Assembly (NCBI GenBank): GCA_012064385.1 | Contig: QRDG01002501.1 | Location: forward strand, 318,933 to 382,932 | Source: Puccinellia tenuiflora | Taxonomy: Eukaryota > Streptophyta > Magnoliopsida > Poales > Poaceae | Direction of reading: 5' to 3' | Length of the DNA stretch: 64,000 nt | In this document: positions 44,303-56,514 of the stretch, piece by piece | Layout of the letters: every line of letters begins with the position of its first letter | How positions within the stretch are numbered: position 1 is the stretch's first letter | Made by a program: the position numbers and the translations under genes | The notes under the pieces: generated by a model | The model's database searches: none | What the model saw: the letters and a program-made list of their open reading frames with translations, nothing else | What the model was told of the DNA's origin: nothing

Positions 44303-47300
44303 TGGTTTAATGTTTTGTGGTGTGCTCTTTATGCTTTTATTTCCTATTCAGTTTGGGCACACCTTTACATCTTGAGAATTTGCAAAATAACTTTACCTAC
44401 TGTTTTTTAATAATTAGTTTAAGATTTTCATTTTATATAAAATTTGGGAAAGTAAATGAGAAGGATGAGTAATGGAGAAGTTGGGGTCGACCTTGAACAT
44501 GTGTTGTTCATGCCAATGGAACCATTGCAAAGTCCCTATCATTAAAACTTTTTCCAAAGCTAAAACCAAATAAAAAGAGTGCATCACATTTTTATCTTGT
44601 TTTTCATCTTAAAAGGCAAGAATAACCACTTTTGAGAGGTAGGATTAAACAATAGTGATTTGCTGTCCAGAAAACAGATTCCTGAGCTTCACTGCGAGAA
44701 ATGTTAAAAATCACAGAAGAGGAATATTAACTTGATATTTTACGACAGCAATATTCAATTACTAATACACAATTCATTAGTTCAAAGTTTTTTTGTTTGA
44801 GCAACGTAAGTGCCTCTGAAAATTCATTATTTACGGGCTGTCCAGTTTTTGACAGATTCTGTCTTTATTTCGCATTGCTCTCATTACTTGTGTTTTGTGC
44901 GGTTCTTTTGATCAAGGAGTATTACACAACCGTAGTAACAGTAGCTAATGTTTAGAATCAATTCATGATATGTCTTTGCTGTACCTATGTGGATTTAATT
45001 TATGAAGGCACTAACCCCTCTAATCAAGTTTATGATGAGTTTTGTGTGAGATAAATTTTAAGGTGGAAGAGTTGAGGGTGATGAACAAAGATCAAGAGGG
45101 ACAAAAACTTAATCTTGGGGATGTAAACCCTAAGCTCACCCTACATACAACAATTTAAGCTTGGGGATGCCAAGGCACCTCACTCCAACCATCTTGATAC
45201 CAAGTAAATAAGCCTAGCTACATGAAAGAAAGCGCTTTACGGGAGACAACCCGGTTATTTTTACTTTTGATTTTATTTGTGTCCTCTTGCTGTAACAAGA
45301 GAATGTTTTTTTAGCTTAGTTTCTGGAATTTTTAATAAAGTGCCAAGTTTTACTCATTTTGGTTTGAGAAAGTTGTTATTTTGCATGCGGAGATTTCATT
45401 CCAGCACAGGTCTGTGCACGGTTTGATTTTTAGTTCTTATTCAGTAACTCCGAATGAGCTGATATTTTAACTGTAACTGCAAATTTTCATCCTCTGTATG
45501 CCTGATTTTTTTTCAGAATTTTTCGACGAGTTTAAGTAGGACAGAAAAATACATTTTTCTGCTGCTATTTTTCTGAACAGATTCTGTCCCATATTGTTTT
45601 ATGCTTGTTTTGAACTTTTAAGTTGAATCTTTTTGATCCAATTGAGTTTATTGAATAGGCATACAATATTATACACTTCTGGATATTTACATGATTTTTT
45701 GTCTTATGATTATAAGCAGCAAGTAATGCATTTGTCTATCACTACTAATGTCACCCCACAGAAAAGAAATGGGAGAAACAGTGTTTTGAAGTTTTTTCAC
45801 AGGGTTTGGAGGAGATGCACCATGAGTTATCCAAGGATGGTGAAAACCATAAGCTTGGGGATGTGGAGAACATCCCCACTGAACCAACATACTCTCGGTT
45901 TGCACACGTCTAATTTCTGTTTTTCATTTGAAACACTTTATCGCATAAACTTGGAGCGTCTTTTTGTTTGTTTTTGCTTTGATTTTTATTTTGTGAGACC
46001 ACCACACTATCATTTATTTATGAGAAAGCTACTGGAAATATGGGTTGAAATATCTTGCATGTTTTTATTGTATTGGGAAAAGGGATGTCTAAGTTGATTT
46101 TTAATGACACATATAGTTGCATGATTCATGAGTTTCTTTATGGGTAATAATTTGCAAATGTTTTATCATGAGTTATCTTTTATTCATGTTTTGATGATGT
46201 ATGTTATTTCACCTTGTTTGACATAAATTAGTTAGTTCTATGGACACTTATGCATGCATCTAGATGGTCATCTTTCTCCCTTTTGCTAACCCAAAAATTC
46301 TAACAAGTAAAAACTTGTTTCCAACACCTTCAACCAAAGTTTTTTCAGTGAGTCCACCATATCTACCTATTAGCTTTATGCTATTCCAATTATGTTTATC
46401 ATGTTATTTGTGTTATCTATACCTCTAAATGAAAATGATTATGTTATTTATTGTAATGGAAAAAGTCGGTTAAAAAGCTCTCGCGAACTTGATGCACACT
46501 TTACTTTTATTGCATTTAATAAACATGAACCATTGTAATTAATATTATGATGATAGTGGCTTGATAAATATTTATGGTTGGGAGTTAGCCCATACGTGCT
46601 GTCACATGCAAAGCTTTCAACATGTTCCATCATTTATTTAGTTGATATCATGTACTTTTGTTTATAGATGCCTATCATGGTGAAATAATGTGGAAATAGA
46701 GTAAGTTTAAATGAGTTTGTATAAATGGTTAGAGAGAAACCTAGGCCGCTAATCTAAGTCATGCGTCATACATGGTGGAAATTTACTTACATGTTATTTT
46801 GAACTTTCTGTGATACACCCTAAAATAAAAAGCTATATCAAGTGGTAAATAAAAAGGGTGTTGAGATTGTTCATTATGTTTGTTTGTCTTGTTGTTTTTG
46901 ATGTGGGCTTGATCCATATCATGGGACAAGAGGTACCCCAGTTGAGACTCTTGATAATACCATTATTAGTTACAATGATAGATAACTTAAATTTGCTTTG
47001 TTTCCCAAGATGAGTAATCATGGTGTAGGTACTTGTATTTAAGGGGCATGAGACATCTAACCTTTGCTTTATCAAGGCCACTACTCATATTTGCTTTCAC
47101 ATTAAATTTTAATCATTCAGGATGCTATGATAGGGGAATGAGAGCTTGACACCAAGTATTACCATTGCAATCAATAACTTAAGTAGAATAGTTTGGAGGA
47201 TAGATGAAACTTATGCATGTTTTACCTCTGCTCATTTATATATCTTTTCCAAAGTGTCCACCTTTTACATTCAGATTTTCATATTCACTCTATGACCAAT

Positions 47301-47577
47301 GTAGGATTTTCTTACTTATCTTATTGCATACATGTGGTCCATTTTACTATCTTTTATGTTACACTTTGTGAACTGTCATTGAACATCCTTGCATTGAATA
47401 CTTGATATCATTTTATAAACTGTTTGCATATTGCTACTTTTTTGAATAATGAATCATTTGACTTTATGTAGCAGCAGCAATCATCTTTTATATCCATGTT
47501 GTTATTATATTGCAAAGTTCATGTTAGTTTTATCACTTCCATACTCGAGGACGAGCATGAGTTAAGCTTGGGGATGT
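44303..47577 (+). other. Non-coding interior of the Gypsy-like element with repeated PPT-like motif
   Basis: AT-rich and without pol. The motif AAGCTTGGGGATG or a close variant occurs at about 43887, 45113, 45159, 45850 and 47564; the last is the real polypurine tract. Several short frames are not protein-like. Phrases such as GGGAGACAACCCGGTTATTT around 45241 are typical leader/filler of these families. Confidence 0.7.
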
Positions 47578-48992
47578 TGATGCATGTAAAATGCATACAT
47601 AAACTTTGCACTATAATACTTGTATTCCATTCATATTTGCATCATATAAGTGGTATATTACTGTTATTTAATGATTTTCGGTAATTAATAATGATTTCTC
47701 CTATTTATGGAATTAATTCTGCGCAGGCAGAAAAACCCTATTTCTTTCCTTATTTATTTCAGGGCCTTAACGACGTCATAATGAGCTATAAATTTACGGG
47801 GATCATTTTTTCGGAAGGAGGAAGGCCTAGGAGCGAAGGAAGCAAGAAAACGGAGGCCGGAGGGGCAAAAGAGGGTGCCCCACGCGGCCCTTGTACCTGG
47901 CCGCGTGGGCCCACCTCTTTTGGCCCTCGTGGCCCCGTTTGCGACGATCCTTCTCCCCGAAACTTTCTCGTGACCTAAAAACGAATATAAAAATAGTCCC
48001 CCGACGTTTTCCAAAAGGAGGCGGCGGAGAAACACAAAACCAGAAACAGAGAGATAGAAGGCTGCCGCCGGAGAAGATCGGAGGGGGGAAACGCCGCCGG
48101 AATCCACCTCCGGAGGGCTCCACCCCCCCTCCGACGTGATCATCATCAACATCTACAGCAAGATCATCTCCATCTGTCCACTGTAAACTCTTGGCAAACA
48201 TGATGTATGATGCAATATACTTTTCCCGTGATCTATTGTGTCTCTCCATCTATGTTTGAGAAGTGATTTGTTCATGGAAAAAGTGAAATAGTTCGTTGAT
48301 TGGTTGCATACAAGTTTTGTTATCTTTTATGATTGTTTTGATGTACAACGTATGAGTGCACGCATATGTTGGGGAATGCATGTAAGGTGATCACCGGTGA
48401 GGTAATGGAGTGAGGGAGACTTGGGAGGACAAGTAAACCCGAGATCGAATCATAAAGTTACTCTATTGGGGGATATATGGGGGACCCTAGAACTTAAAGC
48501 TATGGTGGGACAATTATGTCTTAATAATTCTTGTGCTGCACATTTAATTGGCCATGAGATCCATCATAAGAGTTGTGTAATTTGCTCATTTACTTGGCTA
48601 CACCTATTTATGGCTCCCCCCTAGAAGAAACATTTAAGACTAAAACATGTGCTTCACTAATTGTGACAACCACACGAATGAAATAACAATTGCCAGAACA
48701 TTTTCTCCCTTGAGATATTTGCTACTTGAGATTCTTGCTACTTGCTACTTTAAGAAATTTTCATTAGAAAACTTGCTCTTAGAAACTTGTTGCTAGATAA
48801 ATCTACTCCACATCACTTACTTTCATTAGTTAGTTCCTTTCATAATCAAATTTATTGCTTTGAATAAAAGGCCATATAAGAGGGTTATAGGGCTTTAGAC
48901 AATAGATAGTTTACCTTCAGCTCCTCATGGGTTCGACACTCAAATACTTATCGAATTGTGCTACAGTGATTCCTTGCTTTTAGGGATTATCT
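47578..48992 (+). repeat. 3' LTR of the Gypsy-like element
   Basis: A 1.415-kb copy without the CACTA insert, so it keeps the uninterrupted site. It is preceded by the polypurine tract and followed by the GACCC duplication. Confidence 0.93.
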
Positions 48993-49389
48993 GACCCACC
49001 CATGTTATGTTCTTATCTCCTCTCTTTTCCTTCCTATCCACTCGTTTCTGTCAACACCAAGAAGCATCCAGAGAGCTCGTGACAGTGCCGTCGCCTCCCG
49101 ACGCGCTGCCGGCCGTGGCTCCCCTCGACCTGATTCTCAGCCGCTGGTGCCCGGCAGCGAGATGCGGTCATGCTCGCCCGACTACCTCCTCTCTTCCTCG
49201 CGCCACCGCCACACGCCCTCCACCACGCCCCCGCCCCCGAGCTTGTGTCAACTTTTCGTCGCTCCGGCAACCACCCTCGCCGGAGCTCCTACTGAACGCC
49301 GTCCGTCCGGCTTTGCGGTGCGGCCAGCCTTGCTACGAGTGACGTCCTTCGCTTCTGCGACAGCATGTCGACGCTGCTCCGGCGGACGC

Positions 49390-49830
49390 CACTGCGACGG
49401 TAAGCTAGCGTTTCTACGATCTGCGTCCGGTGGTGCTACCGTGCGCCAACGGCGGTGCTACAAAGGAGGGGCGGCGATGCTGCGGTGCAGCCGCGGCGGC
49501 GCTACAAAGATCGACGGCGGTGCTACAAAGGAGGGACGGCCATGCTACTATGCACCGCTGGCGGTGCCACTGTACGTTCGTGACGATGCTATTCTAAGCC
49601 AACGGCTTTGCTTCAAAAGTTTGGCGGCGATGCTACCATGCGCCAGCGGTGGTGCTACAAAGTTTCGACGGCGATGCTATCGTGCGCCAGCGACTTTGCT
49701 ACAAAGGTTTTTCGGCAGTGCTACCAAAGGTCGTCCACGATGCTACTATGGGTGGTCGTCGGTGCTGCCAGCGGGAGACCGGGGATGCTACATCGATTCC
49801 GGCGATGCTGCCCACGGTGATCAGCGAGGT
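49390..49830 (+). repeat. GC-rich minisatellite (CGGCGATGCTAC / GGTGCTACAAAG units)
   Basis: Irregular repeats of CGGCGATGCTAC, GCGCCAGCG and GGTGCTACAAAG with a spacing near 40 bases, inside the probable MULE. The 310-residue frame covering it (49147-50079) is low-complexity and is not called as a gene. Confidence 0.75.
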
Positions 49831-50211
49831 CTTTCGCCGAAGCTTCGAGTGACAGGGGTGATGGTGTGCAAAGGTGAAGCTGCGATGTCCGTGCCTTCTC
49901 TGGCGACGACGTGTGCAAAGGTGAAGTTGCGACGGGCGACGTCTTCTTCGGCGACGACGAAGGTGGGCGCGTCTTCTTCGGCGACGGCGTGCTCTCGGGC
50001 GACAGGGGCGGGAAAGGTGCTGCGCAGCAGCATGGACGAGACCGCGCGAGCGATATTTTCTGGGATTTTTTTGATGTGAGATAACGGGAGCCCCGGCAGG
50101 TTCAGGTGACGTCGTTGACCGGTACAAGACACGTGTCAGCCTCTCCACCCGGGGGATCGGGAGAAATTATCCCCCGGGGGTCGCCTAGCACTTCCAAAAA
50201 AAAAAAAAAAA

Positions 50212-53200
50212 GTCACCCGCCACCACCCGCGTACTCTCCTTCCTTCCCCTATGCATCCGCCAGATCTCGGCCGGCTCCGGCACCCCTCTACCTCTTCCTC
50301 CTCCACCCGACACCCCTCTTCCTCCTCCATGGGCCACCCACCACAGCCCCGGCACGCTCTTCCTCCTTCACCCGTCCCATGGCGCGGAATCCCTGAGCCG
50401 CAGCTGCGAAGGCGAACCCTAGCCCGGCAGGAATCCGGCAAGGCGACGCCGCAGCGATGCTCCCTCCAGCCCGATCTCCGGGTGGCCCTCCTCCTCCCCC
50501 AAGCTCCGGATGGACATACTCCTCCACTCCATCTTCATGTCGGCATCCATGGCTGAGATCGAAGCAACAAGGCTGCACGTGCGAGCCGCCGGTGACCCAC
50601 GGCCGGTGAGAGGGGACCGTCGTGACGCTGCAGTGGTCTGGGATGGCTCTGGTGCTCGCATGCCTGGCTGCTGCTTCCGCCGGTGACAACGCCCCCGAAC
50701 TGCTGCTAGCTGCTTCGGGGCACCTGCTCCTGCCGTCCGACACATCTGGTGCTGCTCCCACCGTCCTCCGAGCTACTCCTACTGGCCACCACTCCGAACT
50801 GCTGCTTCAAGGTGAGGTCACTCCCCTATCCTCCATCTGTTGTGTGCTGAAACAAAAGCATGTGTGTAATGTGTAGATGTATATGCATGAAATGAATGTA
50901 TGCAACATGTTTGATTTTGTTTGCTGCTTAGGAATTGCAGAATCCTATACATTTCAGCTATGAGCTTAGTTTGACTGAACTTGTCATTAGGTCTTTTTGC
51001 ATGTTGCACTTAATGAAATTCTTGTACGGCCAAATATTTCTTAACTTTACTCAGCATGATGATGCATCAATGTTGCATTGCGCAATTAGCACATGGTCCA
51101 ATCATTAGGTGCCCATGCACCAACATGTAAAAATGAACGAGACATACTTATGCTTCTGAGCTATTATTTATAATGAATAAGATCCACATAATATCAGCAG
51201 AGAGTACCTAATAAATTGAACCATTTAGTCCAGCTGTGCATGCTCACTAGCTAGGTACTGCAGTGTTTACTAATGTGACTGAAATGTTAACATCTCATGT
51301 AACATGTGAATCTGATCTGGGATTGGGTCAACATAATTGCTGTGTGACTAGTATGCCTCGTGGCCAGTTAGACATTACTATGCTATGCTGAACTGTGCTG
51401 CATAATTCTTCTTGCTTGAGGAGATCAGGCAATCCACTTGACGTTCTTGTTGCTTCAACCACTCCGGTTAGACATTCCAGCTGGTGTTCTTCTTCAGGAG
51501 ATCAGGCAATCCACTTGACGTTCTTGTTGCTCCAACCACTCCGGTGAGCTCTTGGCTGTGGGAAAAAAATATACTCTGAGTAATTAGTTTACCATTAAAG
51601 GGTGGATTACTATTGCCATGCTCTGAGCATATTATTATCTGAACGTTTAACAATCTCGGCAAGGTTATTTGTCTCTGTTGACACAATTATGTACTTCTGA
51701 TATACAAGTTAAATTCTCTCAATGTAACTATTTATGTGTAGATAGCAATGCTGATGCAGTTCTCACATACTCCAACCTTCTGAGCTCCAATATGTTGCTC
51801 TATGTATTATGCAGGTATTTTATTTAACAAACAGACCATTGCGTCTATATATAATAGATTGCATAAGCAAAAGCATTTATATTACTAGTCCCAGCTAGAG
51901 ATGATAGCCAAAATCATAATCTAGCCAAGTCAGTTTCGTAATGGCAATTGCAAATAATTATCTGCTGTCCAGTAGCTTTCTGATTGTAATCCAAAGCAAA
52001 ATCGTCTATACTGTTTGCTTTGTAGGCTTTTTTCCTCTTGGCACCGGTGTGCTTCGTAGACTTGCTCACGAGCTCCCAGCGGCAGTGCCCAGCAACATCC
52101 CTGCCCACTCGCCCCTCTCTTCCCCACCTTCTGGTTGGTTCTTCGGAGACACTTCATTTTTATTGTGAGAGTATTTTGTAATAATTTAACTACTTCATTA
52201 AAGTTGCACTGTTGGTTGCATTGATGGACTGCACAAATAAATTGATGGCAATCTTTTGATCGTCATTGTGCAGGTGTCAAGGATGATTATTAGCACAAAC
52301 CAAGGAGAAAGTGGTGCTAGATAAGAAAATGGAAAAGAAGTTCATTTCTAGTTACCGCATATCAAGTGAGGGAAGCTGTTGGTGTAGCTGCTGCCCGCGC
52401 TAAGATGCTTGTCGACCTGAAAGAGCGAGAGATGGAGCTTCTAATGGCGTCCATAATTGAAACTCAGGTGATTTGTTGTTTCCTTTTTCGCTGCTTAAAT
52501 TTTCACAAGCTTATTTCAGGTTTGTAGGTTTAGGTGATACATCGTAAATAATCTGTCCAAATTACTCCATTTCCACAAAACTCCATGGCATTTGCTTAAA
52601 TCACTGACCTCAATTTGCTGTGTATATTATCTTTGGCAGCTAAGGAAGATCCAGTAGGCTTTATAATTCTTTTTTTTGTGAGGAAAACAACATGGCTCTT
52701 GACCATACATACCACAAAATTCAGGCTTAAATGAACTCCTTCTACAATTAAAGATTCTTTGCGCTCCTACCAGGTTGTAGGTTGTAATTAATCTGTCAAG
52801 GCTGGCAATGATCATCTCACTCTGCGCTTTGTTTCCTTCTATGACCATTTGCTTTTTACTGGTCACTTCAGTTCTAGGAGGCAACTCCGAGGATCTGTCA
52901 ATACATTTCTCATGTTACATTCCACCATCTATGTCTCCATTAGCAACTGGATGGGAAATAACAATGAGTTTCTTTGCCCTGCGTTCTGCCTTAGCCTGGG
53001 CAACTGCAACAAGGTCTAGATAATCTCCTCCATGGTAGGTAGACGCATAGAGCAAATGGTTTTTTTTTCTTCTACAAAACCCCTCATCATGTGCCGTATA
53101 GAGTCAGTAGAAACAATGGTGGTGATACCCAACTTGTTCTCCTGTGGGGAAAACAAAGTCAGGATAGGGAATTACTGAAGTCTCAGGGTTTATGTTTCAG

Positions 53201-53619
53201 TCTAAGCTAGCTATACTTTTTCTATTTCAAAGACAATCATAATATAAATGACCGTAACTCTGCATCTCTTGATATTTTTATTTAACATTTAAGTCATATG
53301 ACATGCTTTCCTCAAGTAACTTTGATTTTTTTCAGGATCTACGATTGTGAGTAGGCTGGAGCTAATGAATCGTGGGAAGCACGTGGTGGAAGATTTGACG
53401 TTTCACAAGAGTTGGACATTCGTATTTGAGGTGTTGCTTGTTCTAAAATGACAACAAATTGTTTTGGATATTGTTCTATTGATATTAATTCAACTTTGTA
53501 GTACTTATGATCATATTTTCGTGACCTATCAGTGTTTGTGATCATATTGTGTTATCAATGTGCAAATGCAATATTTATTATTTCAAAAATATTTTTTTAT
53601 TTCTAAAATATATACCAGT
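50212..53619 (+). pseudogene. CACTA interior with captured or decayed exon-like segments
   Basis: A GC-rich leader (50212-50600) is followed by an exon-like segment ending CTGCTTCAAG|GTGAGG at 50812. Another lies around 52055-52130. A third encodes REAVGVAAARAKMLVDLKER then EMELLMASIIETQ before a GTGATT donor (52372-52471). On the minus strand, 52884-52750 encodes TSKKQMVIEGNKAQSEM. These look like pieces of a trihelix/NAM-associated or transposon-borne protein, but no domain is certain. A 78-base direct duplication lies at 51418-51543 (CAGGCAATCCACTTGACGTT). No intact gene. Confidence 0.35.
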
Positions 53620-53856
53620 GACGGGCTAACTACCAAACTAGCAAATGATCCGTCGCTGCTAAGATGGTGAAGCAGTACCTTAAAACTAACTAGTGACATG
53701 CAAGAATAAACGACTGTCACTAGTAAGCAAATACTAGTGACAGGCGCTTGTCTGTCACTAGTAACCTATTACTAGTGAGTACATATCAGTGACGGGCGCC
53801 TTGCCTCACTAGTGTACCTTTTAGGCCCGTCACTAATAGGCTATTCTGTAGTAGTG
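53620..53856 (+). repeat. 3' subterminal repeats of the CACTA element
   Basis: Many CAGTGACGGGC, CTAGTGACAGGC and GTCACTAGT words in both orientations, ending at GTAGTAGTG. They are the expected transposase-binding repeats. Confidence 0.85.
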
Positions 53857-53870
53857 TACTACCATTCAGC

Positions 53871-54070
53871 ACACTCGTTTCTGAGTTGTCGGAGTGACCT
53901 CGCGTAATGCTAGATCTAGGTCGACCTCGTTTTAGCATCGTCCTAAGTTGTTGGGATAATGTTCGTTTGAACACTCGTTTCTGAGTTGTCAGAGTGACCT
54001 CGTGTAATGCTAGATCTAGGTCGACCTCGTTTTAGCAGCGTTCTAAGTTTTTGGGATAATGTTCGTTTGA
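53871..54070. repeat. Exact-period 100-bp tandem duplication
   Basis: ACACTCGTTTCTGAGTTGTC begins at 53871 and again at 53971. The two 100-base units differ at only a few positions. It lies immediately outside the CACTA right end. Confidence 0.9.
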
Positions 54071-54379
54071 ACGACCGATCACCATTCAGCACACTCCACA
54101 TTATGTGTTTGAACGACAATGAGGCTAACACTAGGTTCTTCACTCTCCACACGAACCATACAACTTAGTTCGACTCTAACATTACACATACCATTTCCAC
54201 AACTAATACAATTTCAAATCCAAACCAACTCATACATAATATTCCACGGTCGCACAAACTCACGCGAAACAAATTGACTTTGACTCTACTACTAGACCTT
54301 GCAAACTTGCACTATCATTGGATTATTATTTCCAACGGGCTCGCCGTCGCCGCATGCATCGATCTATCTATGTGATGCT

Positions 54380-54900
54380 CATGCCCCCTGCCGTCTCCCC
54401 CATTTTCGGGCCCGAAAATCATCGGAGGAGCTGCTCCCTTGCCTGTCAATTTCTCCCCGCCTGTCCGCCATCGCCGCCTGCTGCCCAGCGATCTCCCAAA
54501 TTCTATCCATATCCGGAGCGGGGCTCTGCCTGGCGACCTTCGCTGCTATCCACTGTGGGAACTGTTCCTCCACGACGTCGGGCACCAAGTATGGGGCTTT
54601 TCCGGCGGTTGCCAAGGCCTACAGTAGCGCGAGCTGTTCCAGGAGGGGCTCGCCCTCATCGTACCGGAACACCAAGGCCTTTTTCCCCGCCACGCACTCA
54701 TCCCGATCGTGCGTGCGCGCCACAGCGCGCCACACGGCACCCGCGGTGGCGTGGTGAGCGTAGACCGGCAGGAGGCGGTCGGAGAGCGTGGCGAGGATGT
54801 GGCCGCGGCACAGTGCGTCATCACGCTCGCCGGCGGGGTGCTCGTCGGACAGCACGTGCGCCAGGCCGAGGGTGTGGAGGCGGAGCAGCACCGACTCCTT
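54380..54900 (-). pseudogene. Gag-like (UBN2-type) fragment
   Basis: The minus-strand frame starting at 54891 reads MLLRLHTLGLAHVLSDEHPA, then RDDALCRGHILATLSDRLLP and ATAGAVWRAVARTHD. This is the W-x-x-DD...I-x-x-TLSD-x-L...TA-x-x-W-x-A pattern of Copia gag-like proteins. A GEPLLEQLALL segment and a Gly/Arg-rich tail follow. Upstream 55080-54940 has another short frame. No zinc knuckle, no pol and no LTRs nearby. It is probably a retroelement fragment or decayed domesticated gag. Confidence 0.5.
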
Positions 54901-55100
54901 CCACTACCGGCGACGACATGCTGCCGAGGACTGATGGCTAGATACCACTCCCCTCACTCAACTCACGTGATGACGGTGGACACACGCACGCAAGCACACA
55001 ACCTCCTCGACGAAGTGGAAGCAGATGAGGCGGCGGCTCGAGCACATCTGCCGCCAGAAAGACGGCGGCGTTAAGAGGAGAGTCGGGGAATTTGACTAAG

Positions 55101-55300
55101 AGCCTGTTCGGATCCTCTCTCATCCGCTCCAAAATTTCTGACTACGCGGAGCTCGTGGAGCTGGATTTTCGCCACTCCGTGAAAATGGCCTGTGGCTCCC
55201 TCCGCTCCACTCTTCTGGCTCCGCGGAGTCGCTGCGTTCGGCGCAGCTCCGTCCGCTCCAGGAGCGCAGTAGAGGAGCGGAGAGGTTCCGAACAGGGCCT
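55101..55300. mobile_element. hAT-like MITE
   Basis: The left end AGCCTGTTCGGATCCTCTC and the right end GAGAGGTTCCGAACAGGGCCT are inverted repeats. The interior carries repeated CCGCTCCA/GGAGCGGA words in both orientations, allowing foldback. The GGCCCTGTTCGGAA terminus is common in grass MITEs. The target duplication is not clear. Confidence 0.65.
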
Positions 55301-55847
55301 AATTCTCGGGTTTGGAGCTCCGTTCGGGGTTTTTATATGGGCTGTGCGGCAAGTGGACTGGGCTGGTGGCTGGATCGGGCCCAAGTTTTAAATAAGGCCG
55401 AACCAGTTTTATACATCGAAAATCCATGTATACGGCTTGTATCGCCGTGTAACACATGAGTGTTTAGCTACCCCATGGTAGCAAATCCATGTCGTGATCA
55501 AATTAATAAACCTAGTCTTCAGTGATTGACAAGTGGGGCCATCATGCTAGAATTATTTTTCTTTGGAATTGATCTTGAAGAAGGTGCAACTTGGTGCATG
55601 TTCACAAGGCGTTCGTTTATCATTTGTTTCAGACGTCATAGGCCAACTCACGAGCATCTCTTTTTCAGATGAACTCATGAGCATGTCTAGCCAATCGAGG
55701 AATGGAATATCGAAGAATCATGCTTGCTTTATTTGTTGGTTACAAATATAATATCGGAAGTTATATTTTGGTCCGCTAGAGATAGCACATACATCTATAT
55801 CATGCATGCAGTCTCATGGTGCATGCCATCTCTGTTTCATAAGGTGT

Positions 55848-56235
55848 CTACCCAATGGGGCAGCAACACTCATCGGGGTAAGTACAATGTCCTAAATCGT
55901 TTTCACAAAATTTCTTGCATGATTCAGCTGTGCACTTAGGTAAGTCATACCCATAGCATTTTGAAGGTAGTGGGAGAGCACCTATCTGTATCTGCACCAA
56001 ATCAACAAACTTTGTTAGGCCAATATGTGCTATAGAGTTTGCATTCTTATATTTCTGCGTTGCTGAACACAAAGGGAGCTCAACATTACAAAATGCACAT
56101 GACGTTATGATAACAACAAGTGAAAAAGAATGAAAATTCAATAACCTCGTTCGCGTCGCATGAAGAGGGGAGAGTAACCATGACCATGAGAGCTGCCAAA
56201 AACAGGGCGCATGTTTCCTTCTTGAACATAGCCAT
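55848..56235 (-). CDS. Defensin-like cysteine-rich secreted peptide (77 aa, two exons)
   Basis: Exon 1 (56235-56146, 30 codons) encodes a signal peptide, MAMFKKETCALFLAALMVMV, followed by TLPSSCDANE. It ends at a GTTATT donor. The intron (56145-55992) ends GGTGCAG, and exon 2 (55991-55848) joins in phase 0 to encode the mature part. The cysteine pattern is C-x7-C-x4-C-x3-C-x6-C-x5-CCC, with CYGYDLPKCTAESCKKFCEN and CTYPDECCCPIG. A small cysteine-rich mature peptide split from its signal exon by one intron is the standard layout of plant defensin-like genes. Such peptides are secreted and act in defence or reproductive signalling. This one is unusual in ending with three adjacent Cys. No frame damage is visible. 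Confidence 0.75.
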
Positions 56236-56340
56236 CTGGAGAAGCTACCTAGTGCTTTTTTTGGCGCAACAATCTAGTACTTTCTTTATGATGAAGCTCT
56301 TATGTCTACTTTTTCTTGTGGTAGTGTTCACCTCTCACAT

Positions 56341-56350
56341 TGTTATATAG
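56341..56350 (-). promoter_or_regulatory. TATA box of the defensin-like gene
   Basis: CTATATAACA on the minus strand, about 106 bases upstream of the start codon. This is the right distance for a short 5' leader. Confidence 0.55.
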
Positions 56351-56514
56351 ATGCATATTGTGGTCATTTTTTCAAGTGTTTAATGGTAATTAATGATTTC
56401 TTTTGGCAATATTTTGGTTATCAAATCAATCCTTCATTGGAGAATCAAATTTCTTCCAAAAGATATTGCACGATCAATGCCAGGGATACATTAGCCATGA
56501 AAAAATAACAATAT

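Larger units (their letters stand above)
40725..48992 (+). mobile_element. Non-autonomous LTR retrotransposon (Gypsy-like)
   Basis: LTRs of about 1.41 kb (40725-43625, enlarged by an insertion; 47578-48992) begin TGATGCATGTAAAATGC and end GGGATTATCA. The outer end of the 3' copy has mutated to CT. The 5-base target duplication GACCC is at 40720-40724 and 48993-48997. The primer site TGGCGCCGTTGCCGGGGA at 43636 and the tract AAGCTTGGGGATGT before 47578 orient it on the plus strand. The roughly 3.95-kb interior encodes one 191-codon frame and no pol. By eye the LTRs differ by about 3%, mostly transitions, so it is older than the Copia element at the window start. Confidence 0.93.
40643..50195 (+). 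mobile_element. Probable Mutator-like element nested in the CACTA (split by an LTR element)
   Basis: The left end GGGGCAATGCTGGTGATCAG is followed by CCGGGGGATC. The reverse complement of the right end is GGAAGTGCTAGGCGACCCCC, followed by GGGGGATAATTTC. The inverted repeats are imperfect but share AATGCT/AGTGCT, CGGGGGAT and an ACGTGTCTTG/ATGTGTCCTG block at similar distances. Runs of at least nine A on both outer sides fit a 9-base target duplication within an A-tract. Minus the LTR element it is about 1.3 kb, GC-rich and non-coding. Confidence 0.55.
40190..53856 (+). mobile_element. CACTA (En/Spm) transposon, host of the nested insertions
   Basis: The left end is CACTACTGCAGAAAGGC and the right end is ...CTATTCTGTAGTAGTG, giving inverted repeats with CACTACT-x-CAGAA. 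Flanking 3-base duplications TAC (40187-40189 and 53857-53859) match. Both subterminal regions carry many CTAGTGACGGGC / GTCACTAGT repeats (40225-40345; 53620-53840). Without the nested elements it would be about 4.1 kb. No TNP-type transposase is recognisable, so it is probably non-autonomous. Confidence 0.9.

Noticed and set aside
49147..50079. 310-residue plus-strand frame
   Set aside because: GC-rich, Ala/Arg/Cys-rich, and generated by the CGGCGATGCTAC minisatellite in the probable MULE. No domain or splice structure.
54299..54941. Plus-strand frames of 152 and 207 residues
   Set aside because: They are antisense to the gag-like minus-strand frame, which has recognisable motifs; the plus frames are Arg/Pro/Ser-rich shadows.
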